Source of the DNA: Paraburkholderia ginsengiterrae
GTDB taxonomy: Bacteria; Pseudomonadota; Gammaproteobacteria; Burkholderiales; Burkholderiaceae
Length of the DNA: 64,000 nucleotides
Direction of reading: 5' to 3'
Assembly (NCBI RefSeq): GCF_001645125.1
Contig: NZ_LXKA01000220.1
Coordinates: 1 to 64,000, forward strand
Shown: piece after piece, positions 9,325 to 17,729 of the stretch
Position numbering within the stretch: the stretch's first letter is position 1
Layout: the number at the start of each line of letters is the position of its first letter
The notes under the pieces: generated by a model
Told to the model about the DNA's origin: nothing
Databases searched by the model: none
The model's input: the letters and a program-made list of their open reading frames with translations, nothing else
Made by a program: the position numbers and the translations under genes

Positions 9325-9678
9325 ATGGGAAAGCTCACTACTCATGTGCTCGACACCGCGAACGGCCGTCCCGGCGCGGGCATCAAGGTCGAACTCTTCG
9401 CGCTCTCGGGCGACACGCGCCGCGCGCTGAAAACCACCCTCACCAATGACGACGGCCGTTGCGACCAGCCGCTGCTCGAAGGCGAAGCGCTCGTCACCGG
9501 CGAATACGAACTCGTATTCGGCGCCGGCGATTACTTCGCGTCGATCGGCACGAAGGTGCCGGAGCCGCGTTTCGTCGATCGCGTCGTGCTGCGCTTCGGC
9601 GTAGCCGATGCCGGCGCGCACTACCACGTGCCGCTGCTGGTGTCGCCGTGGTCGTACAGCACGTATCGCGGCAGCTAG
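9325..9678 (+). CDS. uraH: 5-hydroxyisourate hydrolase
   Basis: This 117-residue transthyretin-related protein hydrolyses 5-hydroxyisourate, the product of urate oxidation, to OHCU. The diagnostic N-terminal LTTHVLDTANGRPG (catalytic His) and C-terminal YRGS tetrapeptide are both present, separating it from true transthyretins. The ATG at 9325 follows AAGGAAAA; a TTG two codons earlier is less likely. It precedes puuD, whose product makes its substrate, with a 348-bp spacer. No signal peptide is present, so it acts in the cytoplasm. Confidence 0.96.
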   Translation: MGKLTTHVLDTANGRPGAGIKVELFALSGDTRRALKTTLTNDDGRCDQPLLEGEALVTGEYELVFGAGDYFASIGTKVPEPRFVDRVVLRFGVADAGAHYHVPLLVSPWSYSTYRGS

Positions 9679-10026
9679 GAGACAGCTGCCGAGAGATGCT
9701 GAAGGCGCTGGAAGAATCGAGGCCGGGTTCGCGCAGTATTCCGATCCCGCCCGATTGCCTTGCGCAGATGCTCGCAGGACTCACGCGAGCACCCGCGAAA
9801 AGCAATCGGACGCAAGCAACCCGCCCCGAAGCACCCATAAAAAACGGCGTCGTGCGAACTGAGCGCACTGCGTCTTCGCCCTGAAGGGGCGCAGTCCCCC
9901 TGGGGGCGCCCCGCACTTTGCGCAGCGACGTCATGCGCGCCGACGACCCTTCAACTAGGTCGCCGAAGGCGCGATCAAGGCACCAACGTCGTTGCGCGTA
10001 CAACGAATCAGAAGTGGAGGAGTTTC
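9679..10026. other. Intergenic region with G/C-run inverted repeat
   Basis: No gene is visible between uraH and puuD. A compact structure lies at 9886-9912: GGGGCGC (9886-9892) pairs with GCGCCCC (9906-9912), and inside it runs of five C and five G flank a single T. It could be a weak terminator of uraH or a dispersed intergenic repeat. Confidence 0.5.
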
Positions 10027-11217
10027 ATGGAAGGCTTTATTACTGACTGGGTGAATCTGGCCCTGCGCTGGTTTCACGTCATCGCCGCCATTGCGTGGAT
10101 CGGCGAATCGTTCTATTTCGTCGCGCTCGACAACAGCCTGAAACCGCCTACGGATCCGAACCAGCGCAAGCGCGGCGTGTTCGGCGAGCTGTGGCACGTG
10201 CACGGCGGCGGCTTCTACAACATGCAGAAGTACACCGTCGCGCCGCCGGAAATGCCGGACGACCTGCACTGGTCCAAGTGGCCGTCGTACACCACGTGGC
10301 TGTCGGGTGCGAGCCTCTTCACGGTGCTGTACCTGTTCGCGCCGAGCACGTACCTGATCGACAAGAACGTGCTGGACATGGGTCCGGTGGTGGCCGTCGC
10401 GGCCGCTCTCGGCTTCCTCGCGGCGGGCTGGATCGTGTACGACTCGCTGTGCCGCCTGCTTGGCAACAAGGACAAGCTGCTTGGCGTTGGCGTGGGCATT
10501 TACGTGCTGATCGCGGCATACCTCGCGTGCCATATCTTCGCGGGCCGCGCGGCTTACCTGATCATGGGCGCGATGCTGGCGACGATCATGTCGGCGAACG
10601 TGTTCTTCGTGATCATTCCGGGCCAGCGCAAGATGGTTGACGCCATGCTCAAGGGCGACACGCCGAACCCGATCTACGGCAAGCGCGGCAAGCAACGTTC
10701 GGTGCACAACACGTACTTCACGCTGCCGGTGGTGTTCGCGATGCTGTCGAACCACTACGCAATGACCTACACGAATCAGTACAACTGGGTCGTGCTCCTG
10801 ATGATCATGCTGGCCGGCGCGCTGATCCGCCAGTTCTTCGTGATGCGTCACCGTGGCCAGGTGCTGTGGTACCTGCCTCTGGTCGGTATCGTGCTGATGT
10901 TCGCCGCCCTCTTCTGGACTATGCCGAAGCCGATGGTGGCGCAAGCGCAAGCCGCGAATGCACCGACGATCAAGGTGGGCGACATCGCTCCGGTGCTGCA
11001 ACAGCGCTGCGTGGCATGCCACTCCGCTCATCCGACGATGATGGGCAGCGCCCCGGCCGGCGTGCTGCTGGATACGCCGGATGAGATCTCGCAGAACGCC
11101 CAGCGTATCTATCAGCAGGCCGTGACGCTGAAGGCGATGCCGCTTGGCAACGTCACGCACATGACCGACGACGAGCGCATGAAGATCGCCGCGTGGTTCG
11201 AGGGTGGCGCGAAGTAA
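10027..11217 (+). CDS. puuD: Urate hydroxylase PuuD (membrane protein with cytochrome c domain)
   Basis: This 396-residue protein oxidises urate to 5-hydroxyisourate and is one of several non-homologous bacterial urate oxidases. It has an N-terminal multi-pass membrane domain (DUF989-type; begins MEGFITDWVNLALRWFHVIAAIAWIGESFYF, many helices up to about residue 300) and a C-terminal single-haem cytochrome c domain with CVACH near residue 328. A Met ligand is plausibly supplied in KAMPLGN. The haem suggests electrons go to the respiratory chain instead of making peroxide. GGAGG just before the ATG supports the start. Located after uraH and before a strong terminator. Confidence 0.95.
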   Translation: MEGFITDWVNLALRWFHVIAAIAWIGESFYFVALDNSLKPPTDPNQRKRGVFGELWHVHGGGFYNMQKYTVAPPEMPDDLHWSKWPSYTTWLSGASLFTVLYLFAPSTYLIDKNVLDMGPVVAVAAALGFLAAGWIVYDSLCRLLGNKDKLLGVGVGIYVLIAAYLACHIFAGRAAYLIMGAMLATIMSANVFFVIIPGQRKMVDAMLKGDTPNPIYGKRGKQRSVHNTYFTLPVVFAMLSNHYAMTYTNQYNWVVLLMIMLAGALIRQFFVMRHRGQVLWYLPLVGIVLMFAALFWTMPKPMVAQAQAANAPTIKVGDIAPVLQQRCVACHSAHPTMMGSAPAGVLLDTPDEISQNAQRIYQQAVTLKAMPLGNVTHMTDDERMKIAAWFEGGAK

Positions 11218-11282
11218 GTGTTAATACCTGGCCGGGCGCCCTGCCCGCCCAGGTGATGGACGAAGTACCGAAGTACTATGAA

Positions 11283-11318
11283 GCGGGCTTTTCGCGCGAG
11301 CGGGAAGCCCGCTTTTTT
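11283..11318 (+). terminator. Rho-independent terminator after puuD
   Basis: Stem GCGGGCTT (11283-11290) pairs with AAGCCCGC (11305-11312), followed directly by six T. It lies 65 bp past the puuD stop and ends the uraH-puuD unit. Confidence 0.88.
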
Positions 11319-11425
11319 ATGGCCGTTGCCCATTTCGCCGCGTTCCGGCCCCCCGGATCTGGCGGCAGCGGCCGATTCGATGGCACAGCACAGCGAGGCC
11401 CCGCAGCGGGTTGCTGGTCGATAGA

Positions 11426-12421
11426 TCAATGGACCTGCATTCGAAAGGAACCCGGCGACATCCCTTTCCAGCCCTGGTACGCGCGGATAAACGAGTTGGG
11501 CTCCTGAAAGCCCAGCAGAAAAGAAATCTCTGCCAACGACAGCGCCGATTGCTTCAGGTAGTGGTCGGCCAGTTCGGTCCGGGTCGACGTCATGATGCCC
11601 TGAAAGCTCTCGGCCTCTGACGTCAGCTTGCGCTGCAAGGTGCGCTTGCTCATGGCCAGTCTGTCGGCGACCGTTTCGATGCTCGCCTCGCCGCTCGGTA
11701 GCGCCTCGAGCAGCACCGCGCGAACGCGCGCCGCCGTGCTGGCGCGAGCGTCCATGTCCGCCAGCTTCTGGTTCAGCCTGCTTTCGAAGAAGTCCCACAT
11801 GGCGGCGTTGGAGGTCAGGAATGGCCGGGCCGCATCGGCCGCCGAGAAACATATTTCGGTTCGGTCGGCCCTGCGCAATGGGCACCCGAAGTACGCTTCA
11901 TAGGGCGCGATGTCTCGCGGCAGTTCGGGTAGCCAGGCGGCCTGCGGCACGATGTGCTCGCGCGTACCGACCCGGATCAGCTGGCAGAAGAACACCAGTT
12001 CGGCAAGACTGAGCGTATGGGGAAGTCGGCCCTCCGCGCCATATATGCTTAAGGTCAAGCGCGTCGATTTCAGGCCTTGATCCACGTCCAGCAGCATTGG
12101 ACCGATCAATGGCTTGTACAGACTCAGCCGCCTCGCGGCGACGTTGAAATTCGGGCTGCACAGGCTGGCGAAGATGGGGGCGTCAAACGCTTCGGCCCTG
12201 AAGTGCTCGACAAGCAGCAAGGCCACTTCCCGGTCGCCCGCGGCCAGCTCCATGCCGCGCCACAACCGGAAGTAATCGGGCGCGGACAGCGCGATGTCGT
12301 CACGATGGAGCAGATCGGCGGGCAGCCCCGCGTGGGCCAGCACCGCGGCAGGATCGATCCGCATGTCGTTCAGCATCAACCTCCAGTTGGTGCCGATCAC
12401 GAATCGGTTGGCTCGTTTCAT
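11426..12421 (-). CDS. AraC-family transcriptional regulator
   Basis: This 331-residue regulator has an N-terminal arabinose-binding-type domain of the class found in OruR/ArgR2-like regulators (starts NRFVIGTNWRLMLNDMRIDPAAVLAHAGLP). A C-terminal AraC double helix-turn-helix covers about residues 240-325 (VADRLAMSKRTLQRKLTSEAESF, then LSLAEISFLLGFQEPNSFIRAYQGWKGMSPGSFR). It begins 27 bp after the SDR gene and is probably co-transcribed with it. The pair interrupts the purine genes and has no visible link to them. Its likely target is its own operon. Confidence 0.92.
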   Translation of the reverse strand: MKRANRFVIGTNWRLMLNDMRIDPAAVLAHAGLPADLLHRDDIALSAPDYFRLWRGMELAAGDREVALLLVEHFRAEAFDAPIFASLCSPNFNVAARRLSLYKPLIGPMLLDVDQGLKSTRLTLSIYGAEGRLPHTLSLAELVFFCQLIRVGTREHIVPQAAWLPELPRDIAPYEAYFGCPLRRADRTEICFSAADAARPFLTSNAAMWDFFESRLNQKLADMDARASTAARVRAVLLEALPSGEASIETVADRLAMSKRTLQRKLTSEAESFQGIMTSTRTELADHYLKQSALSLAEISFLLGFQEPNSFIRAYQGWKGMSPGSFRMQVH

Positions 12422-12448
12422 CGTGTGTTGTCCGATGCAGCGTGATGG

Positions 12449-13234
12449 TCACGCTTTTTCCATTGCCTGGCGCGACATCTTGAGCATGGTCTTGCGTGGC
12501 AGCAGGGGCACGACCCAGTTCAGCAGGAACTTCAGCTTGCCCTCGTTGAAGGCGACGAGTTCGCCACGCTCCATGGCGCCGTAGCCGAATTGTGCCACCG
12601 ACTGCGCCGACTTCGCCTGCTTCCAGATATCCACGCCTTCGAGGTTGCCGGCTGCCACGAATCCGGTGGCCACTGCCCCTGGGCACAGCGCGGTCGCCGT
12701 GACGTGATCGACGGCCACCTCTTCGGCGATGGCCTGGGTCAATGACGTCACGTAGGCTTTGGTCGCGTAGTACACCGCCTGCAGCGGGCCAGGCATGAAC
12801 GACGCCGTCGACGACACGTTCAGGATGCGGCCGCGCTTGCGCTGCACCATGCCCTTGAGATAAAGGTGCGTCAGCTCGGTCAGCGTCGCCATGTTGACCT
12901 GCATCATCGCCTGAATGTTGACCAGGTTCTGCTCGTGAAACAGCCCATGCCCGCCAAAGCCGGCGTTGTTGATCAACACGTCGACCGTAATGCCACGCGC
13001 TTGCGTTTCGTCGAAGATGCGTTGCGCGGCGCCCGGCTTCGACAGATCCTCGGCGATCACGGTCGCGGAGATGCCGTACTGAGCCTCCAGTTCCAGTTTC
13101 AGCGCGTCGAGCTTGTCGCGCGAGCGCGCCACCAGCACGAGGTCGCCGCTCTTCTTTGCATGGATCTTCGCCAGTTCCCAGCCGATGCCGCTGGATGCGC
13201 CGGTGATCAGGGCGGTATTGGATTGCTTGGTCAT
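12449..13234 (-). CDS. Short-chain dehydrogenase/reductase (SDR)
   Basis: This 261-residue NAD(P)-dependent oxidoreductase has the cofactor motif TGASSGIG near residue 11, the NNAG motif near residue 90, and the catalytic YxxxK (YYATK, about residue 160) with an upstream Ser in NVSSTASF. It matches the group of SDRs often annotated DltE/YdfG-like or ketoacyl-reductase-like, acting on hydroxy/keto substrates that cannot be identified here. An AraC gene follows 27 bp downstream. No membrane segments except a mildly hydrophobic C-terminus (LNWVVPLLP). Confidence 0.92.
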   Translation of the reverse strand: MTKQSNTALITGASSGIGWELAKIHAKKSGDLVLVARSRDKLDALKLELEAQYGISATVIAEDLSKPGAAQRIFDETQARGITVDVLINNAGFGGHGLFHEQNLVNIQAMMQVNMATLTELTHLYLKGMVQRKRGRILNVSSTASFMPGPLQAVYYATKAYVTSLTQAIAEEVAVDHVTATALCPGAVATGFVAAGNLEGVDIWKQAKSAQSVAQFGYGAMERGELVAFNEGKLKFLLNWVVPLLPRKTMLKMSRQAMEKA

Positions 13235-13389
13235 GACTTTCTCATCCGGTGGGGCTTCGATGCAGGCATCTTAGGATCGCAGATCGCGCCACGCACTGGC
13301 GAACGACGCCATTCTGCTATCAGATCGTGCCATCGAGGCGCTCCGTCGCAGGCGGCAACATCCGCGCCGCGCCAGCTTTCCGGTCCACC

Positions 13390-13428
13390 AAAGCAAAGAG
13401 CCCGCAGCGCTGTCGCACTGCAGGCTCT
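13390..13428 (-). terminator. Terminator after allA
   Basis: Stem 13397-13407 with 13418-13428 (11 bp including one G-U pair in the transcript) is followed on the minus strand by TTTGCTTT. It lies about 50 bp past the allA stop and ends the allantoin degradation operon. Confidence 0.72.
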
Positions 13429-13476
13429 TCTGAATCAACCTGCATGGCAGGTCAGATCAGACCAAAGCGGCAAACC

Positions 13477-13989
13477 TCAAACAGCCACCGCGTTCAACGC
13501 ATCTTCCGTCAACCACAGCGACTCGGCGAGATCCTGCTCGTTGAGGTTGAGTCCATCCCCGCCGCGATCGACGACGATGAAGTCGCTCACGTCACCCAGC
13601 GCGATCAGCGGATGGTGCCATACGCCCTTCGCATAGTTGACGCCCTGCCAGCCGCTCGTCACGAACGCGCGAATCTTCGCGACATCCAGCTCGCCTGCCG
13701 GCGCCACGACCACCAGATACGGCTTGTCGTTCAGCGGCACGAAGGCCTGGCTGCCGAGCGGATGCCGTTCGAGCATCTTCACTTCGAACGGCAGCGTGCG
13801 CGGCTGCCCGCGAAACAGGTTCACGAGCGTGCGGCCATTCTCGTCGGTGACGTCAACTTTCGCCAGATCGTGATAGCGGATCGTCGTGCCGAGGTTGATC
13901 GGAATCTGCTTCGCGCCCTCGAGTTCGACCACGTCGCCGAACGCCGCGAACGCGTCTTTCGTCAACGGTTCGATAGCGAGCGTTTTCAT
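13477..13989 (-). CDS. allA: Ureidoglycolate lyase
   Basis: This 170-residue cupin-fold enzyme splits ureidoglycolate into glyoxylate and urea, the last step of this route. The sequence is typical throughout: [22 protein letters not shown], then the metal/active-site region [16 protein letters not shown] and [10 protein letters not shown]. The start codon overlaps the allantoicase stop by four bases (ATGA), indicating translational coupling. An upstream in-frame ATG would overlap allantoicase further and is not supported. The transcript ends at the hairpin at 13397-13428. Confidence 0.95.
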   Translation of the reverse strand: MKTLAIEPLTKDAFAAFGDVVELEGAKQIPINLGTTIRYHDLAKVDVTDENGRTLVNLFRGQPRTLPFEVKMLERHPLGSQAFVPLNDKPYLVVVAPAGELDVAKIRAFVTSGWQGVNYAKGVWHHPLIALGDVSDFIVVDRGGDGLNLNEQDLAESLWLTEDALNAVAV

Positions 13990-14996
13990 GCGAGCGTGCC
14001 CCACAGACGAAGACGCGACACGCCGCCGTCCGGAATGATGTTGAAGCGCACGTGTGTCACCGGGCCCAGCGACGCGATTTCGCTTTCGTAGTAGTGCTGG
14101 TTGTCCATCTTCAGCTTCTGTTCGCCCAGCAGGACCGGCCAGAACATTGCCTGGGTGATCAGCGAGCTATCCGTGCCGCCCGTCACATAAGCAGCCTGGA
14201 CCGAGCAGCGGTCCGGGAAGTTGCCCTTGAAGTGCGCCGTATCGACTTCGATCTTCTTGATCACGCCCGGTTGCGCCAGCGCGACGATGGCCCAGTCATT
14301 GCCCGGTTCGCGGCGGCGGCGCGTTTCCCAGCCGTCGCCCATGTTCACGCCACGGCCCGGCATCAGGATCGTCGACGCAGCGCCGAAGTGCTGGTTGTTC
14401 GCCGCAACCAGATACGCGCCGTTTTCCATTGCGGCCAGGTCGAACAACTCGGTGCGGCTCGCACCCGCCCAGTCGACCTGCGGCTGACCGTACACGCGCA
14501 GACGCGCGATACCGCCGTCCGGGTAGATGTTCACGCGCAGGTGCGTGTAGGCGTTCGTGTCGCTGACTTCGTGATAGTGGTGGCTATTGCCTTGCAGCGT
14601 GGTGGACGCGACGATTTCGGTCCACTGGGTCGACTGGTTCGGCACGCCGTCTACCACGCGCGCGGCTTCCACCGATGCTGCCGGCGGGAAGTTGCCCGTG
14701 AAGTGGCTGGTGTCGAGATCGAGGCCCTTGATCACGCCCGGGCGCGCGAGCTTGATCACGCACCAGTCGTAGCCGTTGGCGCGCTTGCGGCGGGTTTCCC
14801 AGCCGTCCATCCACTTGCCGTGGTCGTCGTACTTGCCAGGAATGAAGACGGCCGGCTCCGGATTCAGCATGCGCTCCTTCGGTGCGAAGAAATCGTCGCT
14901 AGCCTCGAGCGCCTGCGCGCCCAGACGCGGGTCGGCCAGATTCACATAGCGGCGCGTGAATTCCGGGGCGTTGGGATCGAGAATCGGGAGTGCCAT
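13986..14996 (-). CDS. alc: Allantoicase
   Basis: This 336-residue enzyme hydrolyses allantoate to ureidoglycolate and urea. The two internal repeats of the family are clear: DGWETRRKR...HFTGNFPP around residues 64-105 and DGWETRRRR...HFKGNFPD around residues 220-262. It is the gene immediately before allA, sharing a 4-bp overlap. A roughly 105-bp gap with a hairpin separates it from uraD upstream. The symbol alc is used for the fungal and bacterial family. Confidence 0.95.
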   Translation of the reverse strand: MALPILDPNAPEFTRRYVNLADPRLGAQALEASDDFFAPKERMLNPEPAVFIPGKYDDHGKWMDGWETRRKRANGYDWCVIKLARPGVIKGLDLDTSHFTGNFPPAASVEAARVVDGVPNQSTQWTEIVASTTLQGNSHHYHEVSDTNAYTHLRVNIYPDGGIARLRVYGQPQVDWAGASRTELFDLAAMENGAYLVAANNQHFGAASTILMPGRGVNMGDGWETRRRREPGNDWAIVALAQPGVIKKIEVDTAHFKGNFPDRCSVQAAYVTGGTDSSLITQAMFWPVLLGEQKLKMDNQHYYESEIASLGPVTHVRFNIIPDGGVSRLRLWGTLA

Positions 14997-15064
14997 CTTT
15001 GTCTTCCTTAATGTTTGTCAGTGCTGAAAAAACGTTTCGGTTCGAGGTCCGTGGCGCGTGGCTG

Positions 15065-15096
15065 AGGCGTGGCTCAGGTGTGAACAAGCCACGCCT
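15065..15096 (-). other. Hairpin between uraD and allantoicase
   Basis: A perfect 10-bp inverted repeat AGGCGTGGCT (15065-15074) / AGCCACGCCT (15087-15096) lies 7 bp past the uraD stop. There is no T run, so it is more likely a partial attenuator or an mRNA-stabilising structure inside the operon than a full terminator. Confidence 0.5.
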
Positions 15097-15102
15097 GACA
15101 CC

Positions 15103-15624
15103 TCACGCGTCGATCAGGTCGTCGAGCCGGAAACGTGCGATACGGTAGATCTGGTCGAGGCTCGCGCGCAGTTCGTCCGCGCGGCTGTTGTTCACCCGCG
15201 CCTCGAAGTTCGCGATGATGCCGTGGCGGTCATACCCGCGCACCGCGAGAATGAACGGGAAGCCGAATTTCTCGCGATACGCGGCGTTCAGGGAGATCAG
15301 CTTGTCGAACTCTTCCTGCGTGCATTGCGCGAGACCGGCGCCGCTTTGCTCACGCGTCGATTCGGCCGTCAGTTCACCGCGCACGGCCGCCTTGCCGGCG
15401 AGCTCCGGGTGGGCGTTGATCAACGCCAGTTGCTTCGCTTCACCGGACGTTTCGACGATGTTCGACATCTTGCTATGCAATTCGTCGATGCTGGCGAACG
15501 GCCGTTGCCGCGCGGCGATTTCCGCGACCCACGGCGAGTGCTCGAAAATGCCCGACAGTGCTGCGACGAACGCGTCGGCCGAGGTGCTGTTGAGTTGGTC
15601 CAGTGTGTATTGCATCGCCTTCAT
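15103..15624 (-). CDS. uraD: OHCU decarboxylase
   Basis: This 173-residue enzyme converts 2-oxo-4-hydroxy-4-carboxy-5-ureidoimidazoline to (S)-allantoin. The catalytic His lies in AHPELAGKAA (H72), and the substrate-binding REKFGFPFI segment is at residues 117-125. The start ATG at 15624 overlaps the puuE stop by four bases (ATGA), and an upstream in-frame ATG is inside puuE. It works downstream of PuuD and UraH, whose genes are about 5 kb away on the other strand. Confidence 0.95.
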   Translation of the reverse strand: MKAMQYTLDQLNSTSADAFVAALSGIFEHSPWVAEIAARQRPFASIDELHSKMSNIVETSGEAKQLALINAHPELAGKAAVRGELTAESTREQSGAGLAQCTQEEFDKLISLNAAYREKFGFPFILAVRGYDRHGIIANFEARVNNSRADELRASLDQIYRIARFRLDDLIDA

Positions 15625-16571
15625 GCCGCAGCCCCGCGGTTGTTTTGCTGGTAAGGGTGATGTTCGCGCCAGTGGCGCGCAATATCGACGCGCCGCGTCA
15701 CCCACACGCGATCGTGTTGTTCGATATGGTCGAGAAAACGCTGCAATGCGCGGAAACGCCCAGGGCGTCCGAGCAGGCGACAGTGCATGCCGATCGACAG
15801 CATCTTCGGCGCTTCGTCGCCTTCTTCGTAGAGCACGTCGAATGCGTCGCGCAGGTACGTGAAGAAGTGGTCCGCCGTGTTGAAACCTTGCGGACTGGCG
15901 AAGCGCATGTCGTTGGTGTCGAGCGTGTACGGCAGGATCAGTTGCGGCACCTTCGCGCCGCCCGTGACCTCGACGTCCATCCAGAACGGCAGGTCGTCGC
16001 CGTAGTTATCCGAGTCGTACAGGAAGCCGCCGTATTCGGCGACGAGTCGATGCGTATTGGGACTGTCGCGGCCGGTGTACCAGCCAAGCGGACGCTCGCC
16101 CGTCACACGCTGGATCGCGTCCATGCCGAGGCGCATATGCTCCGCCTCTTTCTCCGGAGACACGTCCTGGTAGTGAATCCAGCGATAGCCGTGGCAGGCA
16201 ATCTCATGACCGAGCTCGACGAACGCGCGTGCCACTTCGGGATGGCGTTCGATCGCCATGCCGACGCCGAACACCGTGAGCGGCAGACCGCGCTTTTCGA
16301 ATTCGCGCAGAATACGCCAGACGCCCGCACGCGAACCGTATTCGTAGATCGACTCCATGCTCATGTGGCGAGCCGGATAGGCCGCGGCACCGACAATTTC
16401 CGACAGAAACTGCTCCGAACCGGGGTCGCCGTGCAGCACGCAGTTTTCACCGCCCTCTTCGTAATTCAGGACGAATTGCACCGCAACACGCGCTTGACCC
16501 GGCCAGTTTGCCTGCACCGGGTGGCGGCCGTAGCCGATCAGATCGCGTGGGTAGTTCGGGTCGAGTGGCAT
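15621..16571 (-). CDS. puuE: Allantoinase PuuE (polysaccharide deacetylase family)
   Basis: This 316-residue enzyme opens the allantoin ring to allantoate. It belongs to the NodB/polysaccharide deacetylase fold, unlike the metal-dependent AllB amidohydrolases. The start DLIGYGRHPVQANWPGQARVAVQFVLNYEEGGE and the HEIACHGYRWIHYQDVS segment are characteristic. It is the first gene of the puuE-uraD-alc-allA block, with a 4-bp overlap into uraD. The gene upstream on the same strand (the racemase) ends in a terminator, so puuE should have its own promoter at 16572-16750. Confidence 0.95.
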   Translation of the reverse strand: MPLDPNYPRDLIGYGRHPVQANWPGQARVAVQFVLNYEEGGENCVLHGDPGSEQFLSEIVGAAAYPARHMSMESIYEYGSRAGVWRILREFEKRGLPLTVFGVGMAIERHPEVARAFVELGHEIACHGYRWIHYQDVSPEKEAEHMRLGMDAIQRVTGERPLGWYTGRDSPNTHRLVAEYGGFLYDSDNYGDDLPFWMDVEVTGGAKVPQLILPYTLDTNDMRFASPQGFNTADHFFTYLRDAFDVLYEEGDEAPKMLSIGMHCRLLGRPGRFRALQRFLDHIEQHDRVWVTRRVDIARHWREHHPYQQNNRGAAA

Positions 16572-16765
16572 GATTTGACGAATGCGTGGTGACGGTACGT
16601 AATATTCGCGTGAGACTCATGTGGCAAGCACATGGATTGGACGTGGGCTTGCGTGCGGCGTGCGCTCGAGTCACGCCGGCGCGGGTCAAAACACCTTAAA
16701 ATCAACGCCATAATCGGCTTTTAAAAGCCTTTCAGGCACCCGCACTGAGTTGAACCAGTGTAGCG

Positions 16766-16795
16766 AAAACACCCGGGTGTGCCCATACACCCGGG
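16766..16795 (-). terminator. Terminator after the racemase gene
   Basis: Stem CCCGGGTGT (16772-16780) pairs perfectly with ACACCCGGG (16787-16795), 6-nt loop, followed on the minus strand by a T4 run. It starts 14 bp past the stop of the racemase gene. Confidence 0.78.
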
Positions 16796-16808
16796 CAGAT
16801 AGTGCGAG

Positions 16809-17675
16809 TCAGACTGAATGTATGTGCTGCTCCGTTTCCCTCGCGTTTACCCGCGGTAAATCGGCCGTTGCGGCGCTTTCCCGGCCATTTGCCAAGGAAA
16901 CGCCGGCAGAACCACGGACCGGAAGCGGATTGTGGCCTGCGTCAGCCGGGCTGAACGATTCGAGCGCGCCGTCGTAGCGCTTCGCGAGCGGCCGGGCGTA
17001 GTCGCCACGCTTGGCGGTGGCAAGGCCCAGCGCGATCAGCGCCTCGGTCCACTTGACGGCCGCCGTCACGCCTTCTATCACCGGCGCGCCCAGCGCGTCT
17101 TCAATCTCCGCGCACAGTTCGGCCATGCCCGCGCAACCGAGCACGATGGCATCCGAACCGTCTTCCTCGAGGGCACGCCGGCATTCGTCGAGGATGATGC
17201 GGCGCGCCGCCGAGCCGGGCGTGTCGAGATCGAGAACGGCGACGTCGGTGGCGCGAACGTTGCGGCAGAAACGTTTCATGCCGTAGCGCTCGGCGAGGTG
17301 CCATGCCATGCCGCAGGTGCGCGCCAGCGTCGTCACCACCGAGAAACCAGGCGCCACCACGCTGGCCGCGTGCATCGCCGCCTCGGCGATACCGATCACC
17401 GGGCCCCGCGCCAGTTCGCGCGCGGCGTACAAACCCGGATCGCCGAAACAGGCGATCACGTAACCGTCATAGCCCTCCCGCTCGCCCGCGATGACCTCGG
17501 CCAGCAGGCCGGGGGTAGCGAGCGCTTCGTCGTAGTAGCCTTCAATCGACGGCGGCCCCATGGTCGGACTCACCGCCACCACCTCGGTGCTAGGCGCGGC
17601 CACTTCGCGCGCGCAACGGCCCATTGCCTCCGTCATGCGTTGGGTCGTATTCGGGTTAATCAGTTTGATGCGCAT
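16809..17675 (-). CDS. Asp/Glu/hydantoin racemase family protein (probable allantoin racemase)
   Basis: This 288-residue protein begins MRIKLINPNTTQRMTEAMG, the standard start of hydantoin/allantoin racemases. The two catalytic cysteines are visible in VIACFGDPG (about residue 75) and VLGCAGMAEL (about residue 180). Such enzymes interconvert R- and S-allantoin so that both can be used. The last 45 or so residues (after AKRYDGALESF) extend past the usual family end and look disordered. CAGGAG precedes the ATG. The gene sits 55 bp behind the NCS1 permease gene and is likely in an operon with it. Substrate inferred from context. Confidence 0.88.
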   Translation of the reverse strand: MRIKLINPNTTQRMTEAMGRCAREVAAPSTEVVAVSPTMGPPSIEGYYDEALATPGLLAEVIAGEREGYDGYVIACFGDPGLYAARELARGPVIGIAEAAMHAASVVAPGFSVVTTLARTCGMAWHLAERYGMKRFCRNVRATDVAVLDLDTPGSAARRIILDECRRALEEDGSDAIVLGCAGMAELCAEIEDALGAPVIEGVTAAVKWTEALIALGLATAKRGDYARPLAKRYDGALESFSPADAGHNPLPVRGSAGVSLANGRESAATADLPRVNARETEQHIHSV

Positions 17676-17729
17676 ATCGACTCCTGTTGCGATGCCCCAA
17701 AGAACGTCACCTTGAGGGACCCGCGAAAC

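Noticed and set aside
14052-15011. 319-codon plus-strand frame opposite allantoicase
   Set aside because: Antisense shadow; allantoicase repeats on the other strand are unambiguous.
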